DNA of 64,000 bases from Adiantum capillus-veneris (GCA_014529385.2 CM043942.1:4244501-4308500); one strand, 5' to 3'; shown: positions 1 to 11,400, numbered from the stretch's first letter. The notes: a model not told the origin generated them from the sequence alone. Made by a program: numbers and translations.

Positions 1-688
1 TTCACTTTCTCAGCATTACCTTTAGCTGTCCCTCTTCCAAAAGAGTGCGTATGAAGTGATATGTCACCTCAATGTGCTTTGTCCTTGAATGAAAGGCTCA
101 GTTCTTCACAAGATGGATAGCACTTTGGCTATCACTGTACAAGACACAATTGTCTTGTTTGAATCCAAGCTCTTCCAAGAATCTATGAAGCCACATAATT
201 TCTTTGCTTGCCTCCATCATTGCTACATACTCTGCTTCCGTGGTAGAAAGTGAGACCACTTTTTGCAGCTTTGAAGCCCAGCTTACTGCTGTCCCTCCAA
301 CCGTGAAGACATAGCCAGTAGTGCTCCTTTGAGTATCTTTGTGACCTGCCATATCTGCATCAGCATACCCTTTTAGAAAAATATCAATTCCTCCAAAATA
401 TAAAGCATTTGTTGTTGTCTCTTTGAGATATCTAAGTATCCACTTCACAGCTTGCCAGTGCTCTTTACCTAGGTTATCCATGAACCTACTCACAACTCCC
501 ACTGCATGTGCAATATCTGGCCTTGTCCAGACCATAGCATGCATTAGAGAACCTACCTTTGCAGCATATGGAACTTTAGACATATAGGCTATCTCCTCTT
601 GTGTCTTTGGACACATATCGTTGGTTAGTTTAAAGTGGCAAGCCAAAGGTGTAGAAACTGGTTTTGCATTTTGCATTTTGCATTGCAA
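1..688 (-). pseudogene. Copia-1 RT C-terminus and RNase H
   Basis: The longest open stretch is 688-98 (196 aa). It carries the Copia RT connection domain (KVPYAAKVGSLMHAM, then RPDIAHAVGVVSRF) followed by the RNase H core with SLSTTEAEYVAM and LYSDSQSAIHLVKN, which supply the family's conserved Glu and Asp positions. A TGA stop follows VKN, but homology continues to the window edge (AFHSRTKHIEV, then an HFIR-type segment), so the stop is a mutation and not the natural end. A frameshift separates this part from the RT palm upstream: a 7-bp unit (TTTTGCA) stands three times in a row at 662-682. RNase H removes the RNA strand during reverse transcription in the particle. Confidence 0.92.
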
Positions 689-691
689 ACC

Positions 692-1234
692 TTTCTAGTA
701 CCTTCTTGATGTAATCCTCTTGAGATAGCTTTATTGTCTTCTTCGTCATGTCCCTTGATATTTTCATACCAAGTATCCTCTTTGCAGCACCTCAATATTT
801 CACTGAAAAAGATTTAGACAGCTCCTCTTTTAGGTCTTTGATGTTCTGCATGTTAGCACTTGCAATCAACATGTCATCAACATAGAACATTAGGATGATG
901 GACTTCCCATCTCCCAAATTCTTCGTGTAGACGCAGTGATCCGAGTTGCATCTTGTGAATCCATGATCCAACATCCATCGATCAAACTTCAATTACCATT
1001 GTCTTGATGCTTGCTTTAAACCATACAAGCTCTTCTTTAATCTGCAAACCATTTTCTCCTTACTTTTTACTTCATACCCCTTTGGTTGAAGCATGTAAAT
1101 TTCCTCCTCTAAGTCACCGTGAGGGAATGCTGTATTTACATCCATTTGCTCAAGATTTAGATCATGAGCAGCCACCAGGCTTAAGACAAGCTTAATTGAG
1201 TTCATTTTTACAATAGGAGAAAATATTTCCCGCA
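692..1234 (-). pseudogene. Copia-1 reverse transcriptase palm and fingers
   Basis: Two open segments, 1235-993 (80 aa) and 992-792 (66 aa), are one RT domain broken by a stop. The first has FSPIVKMNSIKLVLSLVAAH, MDVNTAFPHGDL and SLYGLKQASRQW. The second has ILMFYVDDMLIA with the catalytic YVDD. A TAA replaces the residue after RQW, and a TGA follows SFSVKY where homology goes on (GAAKRILGMKIS). The N-terminal RT part is missing because of the deletion at about 1231. The polymerase signature itself is preserved. RT copies the element RNA to cDNA. Confidence 0.92.
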
Positions 1235-1725
1235 TCCAATGCCGTTGAGGGTGATCGGTTGATTAAGTACACAGACGTACTTACAGCTTCCGCCCAAAGC
1301 TCAAGCGGTAGGCCTGCATGTAGCCACATGCTTCATGCCCGCTCCATGATTGTCCTGTTCATCCTTTCCGAAATCCCATTTTGTCAAGGTGTCCTTGGGG
1401 TTGTCGTTTGCCTCCAAATGCCATTGCTAGCACATAAGATTTCAAAAGCTTGGCTGCAATATTTGCCTCTATTGTCGGATCTGAGGCATTTAACCTTGGT
1501 ACCTGTTTCATTCTCCACAAAGGCTTTCCACCTTTGAAATATGGAAAATACATCGGACTTATTCTTCATGACATAAACCCATGTTTTTCTAGTCACATCG
1601 TCTATGAATGTTACATAGTACAATGAGCCACCAAGTGATGGTGTACTTGCAGGACCCCAAACATCAGAATGAACCAACTCAAGTTTTTTATTTTTTCTTT
1701 CATTTCTTAATTTTTGAAATTTCAC
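1231..1725 (-). pseudogene. Copia-1 integrase core, C-terminus deleted
   Basis: Segment 1725-1384 encodes LELVHSDVWGPASTPSLGG, YYVTFIDDVTRKTWVYVM and CLRSDNRGKY. These hold the first two Asp residues of the DDE integrase core; the usual GGE-type Gly has become Lys/Arg-like (DNRGKY). A frameshift near 1390 moves the reading to the 1553-1359 frame. Coding can be followed to an N-R-S-P-S-T-A-L-D-A stretch at 1260-1231, a conserved point of Copia integrases, where it jumps directly into RT (EIFSPIV). The region normally between these points is absent. Integrase would insert cDNA into the host chromosome; this copy cannot be functional. Confidence 0.9.
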
Positions 1726-2254
1726 CCTCTTTTGTTTACCATAAACACAATCTTCACAGAACTCTTAGTCCATTTCTTTTATACCTGGTAGAAGCTTCTT
1801 CATTTGAAGGATTTGCATTCCTTTGGCACTCATATGCCCAAGCCGGTAGTGCCACACCGCACTGTCAACTTCTGTAGTTGCTGCACAAGCTGAAGGTTGC
1901 GTGCTGGTAGTACACAAGTAAAGTGTATTGATCTTTTCTCCCTTGGCAACCACCAAAGATCCGTTTGAGATCTTCCATCGTTGGTTTCCAAATGCAATGT
2001 TGTGACCTTCATTGTGTAATTGTCCTGTAGAGATCAATTTTTTCCAAAGAGAAGGAACGTGCCTAACATCTTTAAGCTTCCATTCATTTCCATTAGCAGT
2101 TTTGACAGAAACTGTACCTTTGCCGACAATCTCACAAGCTTCATCATCTCCCAAGGATACATACCCAAAATTACCTTTGGTGTAATCTTGGAAATATTGC
2201 TTGTGTGGTGTCGCATGGAATGAAGCACATGAATCTACTATCTAGGAATTAGAC
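1726..2254 (-). pseudogene. Copia-1 protease and GAG-pre-integrase domain
   Basis: The open segment 2154-1765 (129 aa) runs from just after the protease active site to the GAG-pre-integrase region (VWHYRLGHMSAKGMQIL, with the HxxLGH-type His pair). Immediately upstream, about 2254-2225, the frame reads I-V-D-S-C-A-S-F-H-A-T-P. The family motif is DSGASxHxTP, so the active-site Gly is Cys here, and a TAG stop stands where Trp usually precedes IVD. The protease that would cut the polyprotein is therefore doubly damaged. Confidence 0.85.
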
Positions 2255-3020
2255 ACATTGTCTAATGAGAGAATTAGAGTATCTTGCTCTACTTTACCTG
2301 CCACATTGGCATCCGATGTTGGCTTGTTGTCTCGAGACTCAGTCTCCTTATTCTTCTTGGACCAACAATCCTTCTTGATGTGGACCTTCTTTCCGTAGTT
2401 CCAACATTCAAGAATTGACTTTGTGCGTGACTTGCTCCGTCTTGAGTGATCACGACCCTTTTGGTTTTTGAACCTCTCCTTAGGCCTTTCTCTTGTTTCC
2501 ACTGACAGTGCAACACTTGATGATTCTCCTGTGCTTATCCTTCGTATTTTCTTGCTTAGGAGAACACCCACAACATCATCAAACTTAAGAGTATTTATGC
2601 CAGAAATAGAATTACTTACAGCCATCACAAGGCTGTCCCAACTATCCGGTAGAGATGATAGTAAAGGAGAGCTCACACTTTGTCATCGAAATTGCTTTTC
2701 ACCGGTCGAAGTTGACTTATGTTTGTGTTAAAGTCATTTAGGTGTTCTGCAACTGAACCATTCTTTGTCATCTTTAGATTGAATAAGCGTTTCATTAGAA
2801 ATTCCTCCGTGGTCTTCATCTCTGAAACATTGAAGGCCACCGTTGACGCCAAGCTTAACTGGATTGTTCGCAGTGCCTTTCGATCAAGGACAATCCATGC
2901 TTCATCTTCCATTGTTGCGGGCTTCTTCGCAAGACTGCCTAGTGGCAAATAGAGGTCCTTAGAGATAGTTTTCAATCTACATCTTCCAATGTTGGTATTT
3001 TTTTCTGTTGAACTTTTCAA
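2242..3020 (-). pseudogene. Copia-1 gag (capsid and nucleocapsid)
   Basis: Segments 3020-2673 (115 aa) and 2676-2242 (144 aa) form a Copia UBN2/RVT-type gag. Seen features are AWIVLDRKALRTIQLSLA, LNDFNTNISQLRPV and LLSSLPDSWDSLVMAVSN, then a basic, Ser-rich linker and a nucleocapsid knuckle. The knuckle reads CWNYGKKVHIKKDC, so the second Cys of CX2CX4HX4C is Tyr and zinc binding is probably lost. One frameshift joins the two segments near 2674. Gag forms the virus-like particle and packages RNA. Confidence 0.9.
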
Positions 3021-3104
3021 TCTTGAGCTTCCCTTCCTCCATCATAACTCCCAGTCAATTCAAGGAATCCTTTCCTTGAGATAATTTAGCTACGAGAAAA
3101 CCTT

Positions 3105-3116
3105 GCTCTGATACCA
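3105..3116 (-). other. Copia-1 primer binding site (initiator Met tRNA)
   Basis: The minus strand reads TGGTATCAGAGC, the classic plant Copia sequence complementary to the 3' end of initiator Met tRNA. It is two bases inside the LTR end at 3119. It fixes both the LTR boundary and the element's orientation. Confidence 0.95.
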
Positions 3117-3203
3117 GTTGTTAGGAAATATGACGTAGCTAAGTAGATAATTGAGTAGATTACTTAATGGAGAGAGATAATTTACACACACATACACACA
3201 AGA

Positions 3204-3208
<5 letters not shown>

Positions 3209-3255
<47 letters not shown>
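3209..3255. repeat. (GA)n microsatellite in Copia-1 LTR
   Basis: An uninterrupted GA dinucleotide run lies inside the LTR, preceded by a short ACAC-rich stretch. Long Leu/Ser open frames across it are low-complexity artefacts. Confidence 0.95.
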
Positions 3256-3259
<4 letters not shown>

Positions 3260-3456
3260 CATGATATATGTGGTCCACCCAATGTGGGCTACGTCCACGG
3301 GAAAGCAACCACTCAATGGCTTTAGTAGTTCAAAACAAGAAGTAGGTTACAAAGAGATTATACCCTTTTGGAGCTCCCACCTTGCTTCACTCTCACCACC
3401 TCACACCCACCTTGTTGCATCAAATTCACACTCTGAAATGTGTGTAGAAATGGCCT

Positions 3457-3465
3457 CCTTTTATA
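3457..3465 (-). promoter_or_regulatory. TATA box in Copia-1 LTR
   Basis: The minus strand reads TATAAAAGG in a short palindromic context (GGCC on both sides). It is roughly 290 bp from the outer (U3) end of the LTR, a plausible position for the start of element transcription. Confidence 0.6.
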
Positions 3466-3785
3466 GGCCAAAAGAGCTGCCCTCTCTCATGAGAGGCAGC
3501 CATGTGTAGCCGCCCTTGTGTAGATAAACGGACCCTCCAATCCGCCCATGTGTGGCCGCCCTTGAGAAGACAATTCCACTTTTGAATTTGGCCACTGGCC
3601 ACCGGCCAACCGGCCAACCGACCGATCACTTTTCGGCCGTCGTCCGGCCATAATATTCCGGTGAAAATTTTGGTTTCCGGCGAGTGATTTTCCTTCACGC
3701 ACGATGGCTTCTCCTCATAATGGGGGCTTACAAATGTGTGTTTTTAACACAAAAAATTACAAGGGGTAAATTAAGCTCCATAATT

Positions 3786-3876
3786 AACAGGGATTGTGGT
3801 GAAATCCCTTAGAAGGAAGCCTTTATGCAAAGAGGCTTCATTCTTGAGTATCCACTCTTGAAGATCCACTTTTGAG

Positions 3877-3912
<36 letters not shown>

Positions 3913-4598
3913 AGTGTTAACTCTATGCCTAGCCTTGAGCTTAATGTTTATGCTTGAGAGGCTAGTGCTAACCATTGTAATTAGTGTAAGCTCTTCTTTA
4001 TTAATCTAACCCTTATTTTCTCATTAGTCTACTTCTTCTCTATAATTCATCTTGTCATGAAGTAGTATTACACTTTCATTGTTCTAGATTTGAGAGATGT
4101 ATGTACTTCTTGCTAGTAACCACTCCTATTCTTTCATAAACATTCAATTTGTGATATTTAGCATCACTAATTAGGTTGATTAAGGTGGGTCTTAATCTTG
4201 TAATTAGTGTGTGTGCCCTATTGTTTGCTTGTGTGTAGATAGGTTTTATGAAGCTCTAGCACCATTCACTTCCTATGTGTAGCTATTGATGAAGTGTCGT
4301 GATTGACATGTGGTAATTAGTGTGTGCTTATCATTATTGTGGTTGGGGTTTCTAGTCTATGGTAAGTCGAATTTCGGTGGGCTTGATGTGTGTAGGAGTT
4401 GTTTTATTAGTGATTAAAGTAGGTTTAGAGTTAGTCTTGCCATGGCTAATCTCTATTTGCATTGGAGAGGCGATCTCTTGAATACTCTATTCTATTCATC
4501 CGATGCTCGTGCTTCCATGTCCTAGCCGGGTTGCCGATCCACGGATTTGATAATTTTGTGTGGGTTGCGATTAGGTCGTGCTACAACGTCTCCCAACA
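3786..4598 (+). repeat. LARD-A 5' LTR (left end missing)
   Basis: The segment aligns by eye with the 3' LTR from GGATTGTGGTGAAA onward with few substitutions, and ends in CTCCCAACA just before the primer site. It contains a CT run (3879-3911) that is about twice as long as its partner in the 3' LTR (10150-10163). Confidence 0.88.
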
Positions 4599-4600
4599 TT

Positions 4601-4618
4601 TGGCGCCGTTGTCGGGGA
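4601..4618 (+). other. LARD-A primer binding site (tRNA-Asp type)
   Basis: TGGCGCCGTTGTCGGGGA starts two bases after the LTR end. It matches the known Athila-type site complementary to the 3' end of tRNA-Asp with one difference (T for C at position 12). This places the element with plant Gypsy (Athila/Tat) derivatives. Confidence 0.88.
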
Positions 4619-4620
4619 TC

Positions 4621-7600
4621 GATAACCTAAGCTAGTGAGTTTATGATGTGTAGAATAGAGTAATTTCATTACTAATTTTTTTGATTTATGAGTGTGTGTA
4701 ACTCAATTTCGGTGTGATTTGATGATGTTTGTGCAAGAAATTGATCCTTATGTTGAGTTATGAATACCCCGAACCCCCAATTCCACCCCCAATTTCACTA
4801 ATTTCATATTAAGCCTTGCTAATTTTGCTTCATTTCCATGCTAATTTTACTAATTTCTTGCTAATTTTTACTAATTTTGACTAACCTTGCTAACTTAACC
4901 ACTAACATTGGAAGTGTAAAGTATGTTAAATCCCCTTGTAAGAGGTGGAATCATCACTCTAATCAAGTTAATTGTGCTAATTTATGCATAATTTGATGAT
5001 TTGAGTGTTTGAATTTTGGCATACAATGGTCAATTTTGGAGCCGATTTGATGGTGGACACACTTGTGTGTGCAATGACGTGTCTTTGCATGGAGCAAAGG
5101 AATAGCTTGGAGTGTAATTACGATATAAGTGCACTCACTTGTTATGTTAATTCTTGATTGATTAATGAGGTTCAATGTTGCTAATTATTTGCTAAAATTA
5201 GGTGTGTAATGCAATTGACCTAAACTTTGCACCTAATTGGAATGAAATTGATGGTCAAATCTTGACTAATTAAGTTTGTGTGTCTCAAAATAATGCTTAA
5301 TTCTCATCAAGAATTCGTGTGTGTGCATAAAAATCATTGTGTGTGTGTATGCACCAAAGAGGGAAAAAAATGTCAAAAAATTCAAGTGTGTGTGCACCTA
5401 ATCTCGAATGTGTGCATACATAAATATTGATGGAACTGGTGACACATGAGTATGCAATCATGTAAATGATGTGTATGTTAAGCTAATTCAATCATTGTAT
5501 AAGCCTAAATGCCAAAAAATTGGGAAAAATTGAGTATGTGTGCGTATTCAAGACCACTTGATTTTCTATGATTGATGGTCAATTAGGGCACCTAAATGAT
5601 TTTTGATTGTGAAATGATCCTGAAACGTGTACACAATCATTAGATGAAAGCCTAAATGCATTGCCAATTGAGAAAAATTTGATCATTTGTGCATAATTTT
5701 TGAGTGTGTGCATTGCTTGATTGGAAAAACAAGTGTTAATTTTTTAGAAATTAAGCATGCATGGATTTATTTATGCTTGATTGAGGTTGCAATTTGAGCA
5801 TTGCAATGAGAAATTGATGTAATTTTTGCATAAAATTTTGGCCTAAATTTGGGTGTGTGTGCCTATTCAATGACATGTGCAATCCGGTGCTTGAATGAAT
5901 AATCAGTACTTTTTACCAATTATGATGATTAATTTGGCCAAATAATTGATGTGTGTGTCACAATTGGCTTGGGAAATTGGGATAGATCACTCAATTATTA
6001 CTCAATTGTGTAGATTTTTAGTGTATTTCCATGCTAATGATGAATCAATTTGATGAACATGGAAAAAATGCACTAATGTGTGTGCTGCCAATGGCATGTG
6101 ATATCCAATTGTGAATGAGTGATTGGTAGCGTTTACCAATTATAATGATTAAATTTGTCAAGCATTGGTGTAAGTGCCACAAAATTGGCTTGATTATTGA
6201 GATAAAACATTCAATTGGTAATCAATTTTGGAGTTTAAAGCACAATGCCATTAGATGATTGAACAATGAAATGTACATATCAATCATTGCATTTTTAAGC
6301 ACCAAATTGTGAGTATAATCATGCAAGTGTAGTTATGAACATTGCCCAATTAGGTAAAATTGATATGAATTTCAAATGAAAAATTGGGTTTTTGTGCTTA
6401 ATTCAATTCAAAATATTCATGTTCAAACAAGCATGTAATTGAGGCAAAGAAAATGAGAGTGTGCATTATAATGTGCGTAAAATTTACCTATTTTTGAATG
6501 TTTGGAAGCTTGAGTTGCATTGATTTTGAACGACGGTAAATTTTCTACAATTCTTAAAAAAATTGATTCATATCATGCCCAAACCTTGATTCGCCATGGG
6601 AACAAGTTCCAAGAGGATTAATAATTAATTAAAAATAAAATTTAAAAAAATCCAATAAGCACATCGCTGATCTCGTCAAAGCTCGCCACATCTGGTTTGA
6701 CACTACTCTACACACACACACACACGCGAACCGACTCTCTCCGACTTTCTCTCTGCCACTTGCCTCGCCCCTTGCTTGGCCAATAGCACAAACACACACA
6801 CTGAAAAGCGGAGAGAAATGCGTGCAGGCATGCAGCTCGACGCTTTGTCCGCATGGTCTTCCGACCCCACACACACTCTCCTCGTAACACTTTTCTCCCT
6901 TGCTTTCTCTCCTGACTCCTGTGCTAATGATAGCTGGTGGTTGCCTTTGGCTTGTGCACTGCTCATCGAGACCACACACTGAAACACACACACACACACA
7001 CTTAGGCTCAATTGTGTATGCTCTTTTTTGCTGGAAATCAACGCCTCTGGGCCTCTTCTGCTACTGACACCGCAACCTGAGGCTCGCAGCTCTGCCGGGA
7101 ATTGCGTTGGCACACACGGGCTCGCAACAAACACACATACACACACACACACAGATGCGTTGACTGCTTGCTTGCCTGGCTGGGTGGCTCACCCCACACA
7201 CACACAACATGATCTCTCTCTCTCTCTCTCACTCTCTCTCTCTCTTCCTGTCTCCCCTCATTGGACCCTCAAGTCATCAAGTCGTCATGACTCGGGTCTT
7301 GCACAGCTCCAACCCGCCAGTACCGCCATGTCAGTTCATGCATAAAATGAAACAAGCTCACATTGTTTTGGAAAATGAGGGCATTAGAGGGTGCTTCACC
7401 TCCTTTCCAAAAAAAAAAACATGCCCGCTTCACTTAAGGAATTTGAGAGATTTGATTGAGCTTGCAGTTTTGCAAAAAAAAAACCGTGCTTTTAAGTTGA
7501 AAATTTTGAGAGAGAAAAACTCAAAACGGCCAATCAAGACCAAAAGTTCAAAATCGAGTATAAAATGATATAATTGGCTTGGTGGTATGTTTTCTCATTC

Positions 7601-9883
7601 ATTGTGACCACCGTTGTGTCTATCACCGAGCTTACGCATCAATAAATCCAAAATGATGGTTTTCATAATTGCATTTTTCTCACTGTTGTTTGGATAGCTC
7701 TCTTTTGCTTTTTGATATGTATGTCATTTGTGCTATGAAAAGGCATTATTCTTTCACAAAGGTCATCGTAGGGACGTTCATTGAGATAAAATTGTGTCAC
7801 ATTGACTCGTATTGTGCTGAATAGATCTTAGTGATCATGCTATATGTGTTAAATCAAACAACGAATGTTGCTACATAAGAGCAGGTGGGCATTGATTGTG
7901 TGTGCCCATATTGCAAAATATGAAAATTATGCATTGAGATTTTGAATCGAGCATTATTTTAGTCCTATTTTGAAATTCTTATTGCACTAAAAGGCAAGTT
8001 CTTCTTGAAATCATGTGAGTTTCTCGATTGTGAGAACTACATTGGGCATGAATCCATGTTTGGTTGAGCTATTCTGTGCATTTTAGTGCTTCATATGAAT
8101 GTAAATTCGTGCAAAATCACTAAATCATTCAGCTTGTGTGAAAGATCATGAGATAGTAGTAGCACAATGTGTGATTGAACGTGACATTTGTAGTGCTTGT
8201 ATTGTGTTGACCATATGAATGTATAGCACTAATGATTTGAGCTTCATTTTGAAGGGATGTGGTAGGAGTGTACTTTCAATTGATCCAAGAAGGGGTCATC
8301 ATTGCAATGTCTTGGAGAATCTGGCTAATTAGAGCCATTCTAATTATTTGGATTAAAGTTGTATACATGCTAGCTCATAGCTTGGTCCAAAGTGATTTTT
8401 TTAAATTTGAGCTTAGCCAACTTTTTGAGCTTTCAAGTACAAATTTGGCTATTGAGAGCCATTCATCTTCAATTCATCAAGTTGAAATCATCTCCAGTTC
8501 ATAGCTTGCTCTAAAAATGTAAAATTTCATGTGAGCTAGTTGTTAGCCAACTTGTTTGAAAAGCTTTAAATTGTAAGATTTGGCTTAAAGAGCCACTTCA
8601 GTGCATCAAAGTTGCATTACTTTCAACTCTTGGCTTGTTTTAAATTCCATATTTCATTGAGCTAGAAACTTATCAACTTTTGAATCATGCATGAGAGATG
8701 GTAAAAATTGCAAAATTTGCTTATGTAAAAGCATTTTATCTCTCTCATTGTTGATATGTATGCATACATTTGCTACAAAGAGCATCATGTGCATAACCAA
8801 AGGCACTTTTTTCCTTTGGGTTTTTTCCCTTTGGCATATTTGGGTATGCAAGACCCTAGCTTTAGGATTTCATTAATGTTTTTTGTGTGCTTTTGGCATT
8901 CAATATAAGGCTTTGGAGCTTGTGTTTACACTTAGCTTCAAAAAGCTTCTTTTGCAAATAAAAAGATCAAGAGACTTTTCTACACAAAGGGGATGCTTGT
9001 TCAAGGATGCTCAAAAGAGCATGAATAGGTGTAATCCTTCCATGTTTTTGCTCTTTTATTTATCTCTTCATTCTCTATGCTTGGCTTAAGTAATTTTTGC
9101 TTCTAAGCTATGGTTCTTTCATGTTCAAAGGCTAGGCATACTAAAGTTTCAACACTTTGCTTTATGAAAATTAACTCATCAAAAAATTAGGTTTTATGTG
9201 TGCTAATCATAGGTAATTGGACTTGATCTTAGGTTAATATAGGTTCATTTCTCATTAGTCCTAGACTCTTAGTGATATTCTTAATACTCCATTCATTTTT
9301 AACATGACCTAGGGCTGTGATAAGGCTTTAGTCCCTTTAGTCCAATTGCCATAAGCATCTCATCTTGGAAGAAATGAAAAAGTGCTAAATAATGAAACAA
9401 TGAAGCAAAAAAGTGTCAAGAAAAAGTAGCAAAAATGCTACTACACACATGAAAAGAAAATTTCTATGTTATGCTGTGTCTTGTGAGGCCTAGCGCCTTA
9501 TTGACACTTGGTAGGCGAGGGGAATCACCAACATTGTTCACATAGTTTTTAGGCTAGTAGGTTTATGAACTTGCATTAGCCTAGGGTCATAATTGATTGC
9601 TTGTGTTTCATGCATACAACTGAAATTTCAAGTGGCTTAATCTTCACAAAGTATATGTGTTTTTTTGCTTTATGTTGTTTAGTTTTTGACTATGATTCAC
9701 CCATCTTTTAGAAGCAAAAAATTCACTTGCATGATTGCTCATTGTACTTCATGTTTTGTATCCTTGTTGGCCTTTGATGTTCATTATTTGTTCTTATGTT
9801 TTGCAGCTCAATATTTCATGGACTTGCTTTCTACCATGTCATCGTGTCTTGCTTCACTGGCACATGAGGACGTGCCCAAAATT
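4621..9883 (+). other. LARD-A interior, non-coding
   Basis: The interior is A/T-rich and carries many short GTGTGTGCA-type motifs (4900-6500), (CA)n and (TC)n patches at 6710-7250, A-runs at 7409-7485 and a pyrimidine-rich block at 8806-8866. No open frame of convincing length or retroelement similarity occurs on either strand. Similar spacing of motifs in LARD-B suggests the non-coding RNA itself is what is conserved. Confidence 0.75.
6710..7250. repeat. CA- and TC-rich low-complexity patches
   Basis: Separate (CA)n runs stand near 6713-6725, 6983-7001, 7131-7153 and 7195-7206, and a (TC)n run at 7213-7245, all within the LARD-A interior. Open frames on both strands here are low-complexity products. 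Confidence 0.85.
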
Positions 9884-9896
9884 AGGGAGGGGAGAA
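9884..9896 (+). other. LARD-A polypurine tract
   Basis: AGGGAGGGGAGAA directly precedes the 3' LTR start TGTTAG at 9897. This is the expected plus-strand priming site and it confirms the plus orientation. Confidence 0.85.
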
Positions 9897-10374
9897 TGTT
9901 AGTAGTGGCTAACACAAGCTACACCGAATATGCATAAAGCGGAAGATATTCTATGGATGTCACAATATTTTCCACTCACTTTATATGAGTCTTGGGATCA
10001 CTTGGAGTTCCAAAGTTGTATATGGTAGCTAGAGGGCACAAGCTTAAACCCATAGTAGAAGGGATTGTGGTGAAAGCCCTTAAAAGGAAGCCTTTATGCA
10101 AGGAGGCTTCATTCTTGAGTATCCACTCTTGAGGATCCACTTTTGAAAGCTCTCTCTCTCTCTTGAGTGTTAATTCTGTAGCCTAGCCTTGAGCTTAATG
10201 TTTATGCTTGAGAGGCTAGTGCTAACCATTGTAATTAGTGTAAGCTCTTCTTGATTAATCTGACCCTTATTTTCTCATTAGTCTACTTCTTCTTTACATT
10301 TCATCTTGTCATGAAGTAGTATTACACTTTTATTATTCTAGATTTAAGAGATGTATGTACTTCTTGCTAGTAAC

Positions 10375-10696
10375 TGTTAGGAATTGGATCGTGATAGCTA
10401 TGGTGGATGAAAGAGAAACATGGCTTCAATGTGTGAGCGTGTGTGTAAGCAAGGTTATCATTCAAGTGAATTAGGTTCCAAGATAGAATTAGCTTGGACT
10501 CATAAACACAATCTTGAGTATTGACTTAGCTTAGCACAAGCTCACCATAGACAAGCATGTAGTGCAAAATGAAGTTGTTGTTTATTCATTCAAGAAATGA
10601 GCTTTAAGTAGTTCTATAGCCTTGCTCCACAGTATGTGGGATAAATCCACTCTCCTCTCCTTGACTAACACCTTAGGACAAAGCTCACACTTTACA
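10375..10696 (-). repeat. Copia-2 3' LTR (left copy)
   Basis: Direct repeat of 12799-13121. It starts TGTTAGGAATTGG and ends CACTTTACA; the right copy has one extra T in that final run. Confidence 0.92.
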
Positions 10697-10709
10697 ATCC
10701 TCCCCTTGA
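10697..10709 (-). other. Copia-2 polypurine tract
   Basis: The minus strand reads a CAAGGGGAGGAT-type purine run immediately inside the 3' LTR, as in plant Copia elements. Confidence 0.8.
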
Positions 10710-10742
10710 GGTTTGGACTAAGACAAAATAATGAAGATGCAT

Positions 10743-10896
10743 GATCCACATAGGCTAACAAAATCCACATAGGATGGTGATATCCACATAGGAAAATAAA
10801 GTCCACAAAGGATGGTGATATCCACACAGGATGGTAAAATCCACAAAGGATGGTGATGTCCACACAGGATGATAAGCTGGTATCCACACAGGAAAA
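10743..10896. repeat. Minisatellite of about 19-20 bp units
   Basis: Imperfect repeats of a unit like ATCCACATAGGATGGTGAT occur about eight times in Copia-2's interior. On the minus strand they make a repetitive Cys/Tyr/Asp/Pro-containing open frame (10966-10582), which I read as a by-product of the repeat and not a gene. Confidence 0.85.
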
Positions 10897-11400
10897 AGTC
10901 CTCCCCTACAAGTAGAGAGTTTGCATCTTCAAAATGGTTCTTCCCAAATGCTACCTTCGTCTTCATCCTTTTTGTCTTCTACTATATGAGCTGATCCTCT
11001 GTCAGGTCTCTTGCCCTCGTTGCTTCTGCTATTGCTTTCAACTGCTTCATGGCCTGACTTCGTATCCTCCTCTCGAACAAGTACTTCTGTCCCCCTTTTT
11101 GTGGTACAATCAGGCTTTATTCCATGCGTCATAATGACATGCAACAATATGCTAAAATATCCTATGAAAAGGTTTATGCAAAAATTAATGCTCTCTTCAA
11201 CTTGGTTATACTCCGAGAGCCCAAGCATGTGGTGTTTCTCATACAATCTGTCACAAAGTCTTCACACATAGAGAGATTTTAGCAATTTGGAGACTCTCCA
11301 ATGCCAGTGTCTATCCCATTACAAAAGCATATAATGTCATCCATGTAGACAAATACCATTACATACATTGCAAGAAATTGTTGTGCTTGGCTGCAAGATT

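Larger units (their letters stand above)
1..3749 (-). mobile_element. Copia-1: Ty1/Copia LTR retrotransposon, 3' end beyond the window
   Basis: Read on the minus strand the order is LTR (3749-3119), Met primer site, gag, protease, integrase, reverse transcriptase and RNase H. Integrase before RT is the Copia (Pseudoviridae-type) order. The downstream LTR lies left of base 1. Coding is broken by several in-frame stops, one frameshift and an internal deletion between integrase and RT, so the element cannot move by itself. The bases after the LTR at its outer edge (3750-3754, caaaa) are a candidate target-site duplication, but the partner is outside the window. Confidence 0.93.
3119..3749 (-). 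repeat. Copia-1 5' LTR
   Basis: The LTR is bounded by TGTTAG at 3119 and TTAACA at 3749, giving the inverted TGTTA/TAACA ends of a Copia LTR, and it abuts the Met primer site. Inside are a (GA)n run (about 3209-3255), a Gly/Cys-coding-looking stretch that is only LTR sequence, and a G/C-rich patch of GGCCAACC-like micro-repeats (3588-3650) that probably lies in U3. The length is about 631 bp. The matching 3' LTR is not in the window. Confidence 0.88.

Noticed and set aside
6629-7345. Several 60-149 aa frames on both strands, some Cys/Val-rich
   Set aside because: They overlap in many frames over CA/TC-rich sequence inside LARD-A and have no domain or consistent codon pattern.
10582-10966. 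Cys/Tyr/Asp-repeat peptide that could look like a secreted repeat protein
   Set aside because: It is the translation of a 19-20 bp minisatellite inside a non-autonomous LTR element, with no signal peptide or conserved frame.
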